Source: Gymnopilus junonius
Lineage: Eukaryota > Basidiomycota > Agaricomycetes > Agaricales > Galerinaceae
Assembly (NCBI GenBank): GCA_015501075.1
Contig: JADNYJ010000012.1
Location: 1 to 64,000 of the forward strand
Direction of reading: 5' to 3'
DNA: 64,000 nt
Positions 59,337-64,000 of the stretch are shown one piece after another. Position 1 is the first letter of the stretch. Each line of letters opens with the position of its first letter. The notes below the pieces were generated by a model. The model saw only the letters and a program-made list of their open reading frames with translations, made no database searches and had not been told where the DNA came from. The translations under genes and the position numbers were made by a program.

Positions 59337-61417
59337 ATGTCCAACACTGCCCCAGTCTACACCACTTCCAACGGTGTACCCGTTTCTGAGCCTTACTCCG
59401 CGCAGCGCGCCGGCGTCAATGGTCCTCTCCTTCTCCAGGGTAAGCGTTCATTAACCGCCCTGATCGGCATCAATCTTATTAACGGCTTTCATCAAGACTT
59501 CCACCACATTGATCTCCTCGCTCACTTTGACCGTGAACGCATTCCTGAGCGTGTCGTGCGTGTCCCCGTTTATTTCAACGACCATCTTCTATGCTTACAT
59601 CGTCCTGCAGGTCCACGCCAAAGGTGCTGGTGCCCACGGCTACTTCGAGGTCACCCATGACCTGAGTGACATCACTTCCCAACCCCTTCTCGGGTCTGTT
59701 GGCAAGAAGGTTCGTGCAACCGTTCGTTTCTCCACCGTCGGAGGCGAGGCTGGTTCTGCCGATACTGCTCGTGACCCCCGTGGTTTTGCTATCAAGTTGA
59801 GGACTGATGAGGGTAACTGGGACTGGGTTTTCAACAACACCCCCGTTTTCTTCATTCGTGATCCCGCCAAGTTCCCTCACTTCATCCATACCCAGAAGAG
59901 GAACCCGCAATCGCACTTGAAAGATGCTGATATGTTCTGGGTACGTGCTTGGCTTTCCAACCTTCGATCTCGACCCGAATGACCCGTCCTTACTCCTTAG
60001 GACTATCTTTCCCAAAACCCAGAGTCTATCCACCAGATCATGATCCTTTTCTCTGACCGCGGAACGCCCGATGGCTACCACCAAATGCACGGTTATTCTG
60101 GACACACCTTCAAGTGGCTCAAGGCCGACGGTACCTTCGTGTACACCCAGCTTCATCTTCGTGTAGATGGAGGTTTCAAGGTAAAGCAATATTTTGAGAT
60201 CTCCCACCAAATCCGGTTGCTGATAACAACCGGTTTCCTCTCTCAGACTCTTGATAATGACACTGCAGGTCGCCTTGCCGGTGAGAATCCAGAATACGGT
60301 ATCGAGCAGCTCTTCAATGCCATTGAGTCGGGCAAGTTCCCATCCTGGACTGTCTACGTCGTAAGTTCTTGCAAGGACGTTCCCATTTTCGGATAATTCA
60401 TTGCATCTGTATAGCAAACGATGACTCCGGAGCAAGCTGAAAGTTTCCGATACAACATTCTCGATCTCACCAAAGTCTGGCCCCACGCCGAGTTCCCACT
60501 CCGCCCAGTTGGTAAACTCGTTCTTAACGAGAACCCACAAAACTACTTTGCGGAGATCGAACAGGTGAGATTTAATGGGCCAATTAGGGTGTGCATATTT
60601 ATCTGACCATCAAATTTTCCAGGCTGCATTCTCGCCTTCTCACCTTATCCCATACATTGAGCCATCTGCTGATCCAGTCCTTCAATCTCGTCTCTTCTCC
60701 TACCCGGATACCCACCGCCACCGTCTTGGTACCAACTACCAGCAACTTCCTGTTAACGCACCTATCGTGCCTATTAACAACTTCCAACGCGATGGCCCTG
60801 CTACCTTTATCTCTCAGGGCAGCCGTCCCAACTACCAGAGCAGCATCCAGCCCTTGACCTATGCTGGAAGGAAAGGCACAATCGAATCCAATGTCCGCGA
60901 TGCGGAACGCCAGGCTCAGCACGAAGCCTTCATTGGCGGTGCTTGGAGAGATCTGAGCGAGATCACCGAACGTAGGTCTTTCAAGGTCTCTTGGAAAAAT
61001 GTCTGACGTCCTTGACACCATCTCTCCAGTCGACTTCGAGCAGCCGCGCGCTCTTTGGAGGAATGTATGGAACGAGCAACAGAGGGAAGCCTATGTCCGA
61101 AATGTTGTCAGTCACTTCAAGGGCGTCAAGAACTCTGCTGTCAGGATCAGGCAATGTAAGCGGTTATCTCCTGTTAACCTCTTCCACATTTTGATTGGTA
61201 AATATGCAGTATCTGTGTGGGCTGCTGTTGACCAAAGTCTTTCGGATCGGATCGCGGCTGCTATTAGCCACCCCACTGTTCCTCCGCTCAAGGTCAAGCC
61301 CGCTAGTGAGGCAGTCAAGTACAAGGCCACTCTCGGGTTCGCGTTCACATTTCCTGCGAGGTTATGAGCATGCCATCATTCTAACTGCAATCCTTCTGTA
61401 GATTTAAAGCGAAGTAA
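59337..61417 (+). CDS. Catalase (heme)
   Basis: Breaks down hydrogen peroxide. Ten exons fit: 59,337-59,439, 59,497-59,555, 59,611-59,940, 60,001-60,180, 60,247-60,360, 60,415-60,564, 60,623-60,971, 61,030-61,155, 61,210-61,360 and 61,402-61,417, giving 525 residues, a small-subunit clade 3 size. Catalytic His lies in [18 protein letters not shown]; other motifs are [30 protein letters not shown] and the proximal heme Tyr in [14 protein letters not shown]. If the last intron (61,361-61,401) is removed the protein ends FPARFKAK. If kept, it ends FPARL at 61,367, and ARL is a peroxisomal PTS1. The branch-like ttctaac supports a real intron. Confidence 0.95.
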
Positions 61418-61688
61418 ATAAGCAATAAGGGGTGGTTGTTGGTTGACACGTTGGCTGGCACATGTCCTGGATGCATGCCACAACCAACAACACTGGGGGT
61501 GCCAAACCTTCCTGTATTCCATTGCATCGAGAAGAAAACGTCTGCATCACTTTTTACAATCCTGTAACAACAATGTCAATACCTGTGTAAATGTCAGAAA
61601 TATGGAACTGAACGACATGGGAACGTAAATCACGAACATAAGATAAGGAGCCAAAGATAGAAAGAAGGACAGAATCGACAAATAAGAT

Positions 61689-64000
61689 CTACAGATACAA
61701 AGATGAACAGAAGATGACGGAGTTTTGTCGTTCCAGCATTTCGGATGCCTTTTCGAATTTTTCCTTGAGCTCTGAATTGCCTATGACTTTTGCAGCTTGC
61801 GCCATCTGACGAAGCAGTTCACCAAGTCGTCTGAAGACACGGATAAGGCTTCCCTCAAATTGATCAGTGAGCTGTGAGGGTTGCAATGTATCAGCTATCG
61901 ATACTATCTGCAGACAAGCAAGGAAAGTTATCCGACCTTGCAAATCTCTGAGAAAGACGCGCCACGGCACCACTGAATGACTGCGTCCATCAGCTCCACT
62001 TTGAATGAAGAGACGTATTCATCTTCGTCGATAGTCAGCTTGGATTCTTTGGAGACTTTGGCTATACGCCGAGCTATCTCTTGCATGACCCGCAGAGGGG
62101 CAGCCAATTCTTCCTTCAGTTTGGTCGCTTGTTCGCTCTGTATATCCCTCAGGCTGAATAATTGAAAAAAGAAAAGAAAAGGCCGACCTTTTCTGTGAAA
62201 ACGAAACAGCTCAAAAGGGCAGCGCATTGTTCTGGAGCCAGGGGGTTGAAGACACCGTTGAAAATGAGCTCAGTAAGTAGCAGCTCGTCACCAGAGCTGA
62301 TCTCACAAGCGACTCGCCCTTTCATGTCGACAATATCGGCAGAAGTGGTGAATCCTAGACGGCGGAGGACACGTTTGCGACATTTAAGCTCTTCCAGTTG
62401 CAGAACATCATGGGTAGCCTGAATTCGTCTTTTGAGGTTACGTATCCGTTCTTGGCTCTCTTTCTTCTTTGAATAGAGGGTGTACAGTTCTGGCAGTCTG
62501 GAATCCTTGTGCAAAGGACTTGAGAACATCCTCTGCTCCATCGCAGCAATTTTCTGCAAACATAAGATATGAAATAAACATCAAGGAAGGCCTTGAAAGT
62601 TAGTTGAAAAACATACTTTGACGAGCTCCTTAAATTTGTCGTCTTTGATGCCCATGTTCTGGATAGGATCAAGTAATGGCACACCATCTGGGAACCGTCG
62701 ATTAACCTCCAGCACGCTCTTCCACACAGTCTCGCGGGCTTGATCTTGACGGAGGTCCTTGGGAAGAAACACTCGGATGTGACTGATGTTCTCTAATGTC
62801 GACAGAAGAACTGGGACAACTAATGGCACCCCTTTTTGACCAGGCGAGCAGGGCTGCACACCGCCGGGAGTAGGCGTCACTACAGCATTCTTCTCTTTTG
62901 AAATAGATCCACCTAATGCGCAATTGAGAAGGACGTCAACAATATACTGTTCCTGAGGAGGAAGCTCTTCAGGTTTGGGTCCTGATTTATTCTACATGTG
63001 GATGTGAGAATAATGTTTCAAGTCGAATGCTAGAAAATAAGCAACGTACCTTGGGTGCCAAACGCTTTTCATAGTTTATAACTATGCCCCAACCGAAATC
63101 CAATTTTTGGTGCTTGACCTTCACTAGCCGGCCCGGTTGCAGGAATGGGAGAGCATATGTCGGATGCGTAATAACATCGTGGAAATCAGAGTTCATTTGG
63201 TCCAACTGTTGTCGATAGTCGTAATATTGTGACACCAACTCTTCGTCAGGAATGGTTGTTTTATTCCGCTGCTCTTCCTCCTGCTTAAGTTCTAAAACAA
63301 GGAACCATGTCAGAATGGATGCATGAGGAGACCATGCACAAAGGCTTACCGTTTTCTAAGGCAGGAATCCCCGCACTGCTCTGGAACTGGAAGAAGCACC
63401 GTTCCAACATGTATTCCGGACTGATGCCTTCCACTTTCATCAAATTCAGGATCATGTTATAGCCAAGATGAAAAGCAGAGTCCAGCCGATCTGCTTCTCC
63501 TTTGACCATCTCCTTTGCAGCAGTTGGCTCCAACTTTTCATCACACATCATGATAACAACACCACGGTCATCCAACCCTCTTCGCCCAGCTCTTCCAGAC
63601 ATCTGAATATATTCACCTGAAGAGATATTACGGAATTCACGTCCATCGAACTTGCGTGTAGCAGTGAAAACGACAGTTTTGGCAGGCATGTTTAGGCCGA
63701 TGGAGAATGTCTCTGTCGCAAACAGTACTTTGATGAGACCCTCCTGGAAGAGAATTTCAATGACTTCCTTGAGAATGGGAAGAAGTCCTCCATGATGAAT
63801 GCCGATCCCGCGACGGAGGAGTGGAAGAAGGTTCGTGATCTGGGGTAATTGGCGATCATCCGGAGATAGGTTCTCAATAGCATTGTTGAAAATGTTCGTC
63901 ACAAGATCTTGTTCCTCGGTCGAGTTGAATTCAAACTTAGAAAGAGTAAGGGCGAGGCCTTCGCATTCTCGTTTGCTGAAGGAGAAGACAATAACAGGGT
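61689..64000 (-). CDS. MTR4: MTR4-type exosome RNA helicase, C-terminal part (cut by window edge)
   Basis: Ski2-like DExH helicase that feeds RNA to the nuclear exosome as part of TRAMP. The window holds RecA2 to the C-terminus: FSFSKRECE (63,990), [30 protein letters not shown], and motif [14 protein letters not shown]. The arch domain follows, including [20 protein letters not shown]. The C-terminal helical domain has [16 protein letters not shown] and [16 protein letters not shown], and the protein ends IFCSSLYL. Exons fit at 64,000-63,350, 63,291-63,050, 62,991-62,617, 62,553-62,188, 62,137-61,937 and 61,871-61,689, with consistent phases. The DExH box and N-terminus lie beyond 64,000. 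MTR4 is preferred over SKI2 because of the arch and the SLYL end. Convergent with catalase. Confidence 0.93.

Noticed and set aside
59575..60540. 321-codon minus strand open frame across catalase
   Set aside because: It crosses several catalase introns and is antisense to strongly conserved exons; it reflects codon bias.

Overview
This window looks like nuclear DNA of an Agaricomycete (mushroom-forming basidiomycete). Genes are split by many short introns of about 45-60 nt, a tRNA carries a small intron, and the left part combines a KDZ transposase with a TET/JBP-like dioxygenase, a pairing known from basidiomycete genomes. No species is assigned.

The window has two halves. Positions 1-25,600 are a nest of mobile elements with no intact host gene. 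The oldest layer appears to be a KDZ-type DNA transposon (about 6,656-13,750) carrying a KDZ transposase C-terminal region, a second unidentified gene on the + strand, and a convergent TET/JBP-like 2OG-Fe(II) dioxygenase pseudogene on the - strand. At least nine pieces of one APE-RT-RNase H LINE family with the same 3' end lie in, beside and inside one another (A, B, C, D, E on +; F, G, H, I on -). Several have clear target-site duplications, so part of the insertion order can be read. A truncated Copia element (20,060-21,755), a degenerate minisatellite (23,160-23,692) and AT-rich unrecognised DNA follow.

Positions 25,600-64,000 are gene-dense and mostly housekeeping: auxilin/Swa2 (-), V-ATPase subunit E (+), tRNA-Gly(GCC) (-), an RBM18-like RRM protein (+), ribosomal proteins uL14/RPL23 (-) and eL38/RPL38 (+) on a shared promoter, site-2 protease (-), a small tetraspan protein (-), IMP dehydrogenase (-), the SNARE YKT6 (+), a Ppo-type fatty-acid dioxygenase (+), myosin II heavy chain (+), a SCH9-like AGC kinase (+), a MARVEL-like membrane protein (-), a Tc1/mariner-type MITE, catalase (+), and the exosome helicase MTR4 (-, cut by the right edge).

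The genes cover vesicle traffic (auxilin, YKT6), vacuolar acidification, translation, GTP synthesis, sterol/hypoxia proteolysis, oxylipin signalling, cytokinesis, TOR-linked growth control, peroxide defence and RNA surveillance. They form no cluster with one function. The points most worth following are the KDZ-TET/JBP element, a catalase whose last intron, if retained, exposes a peroxisomal targeting signal, and a 102-bp direct repeat around one LINE copy.
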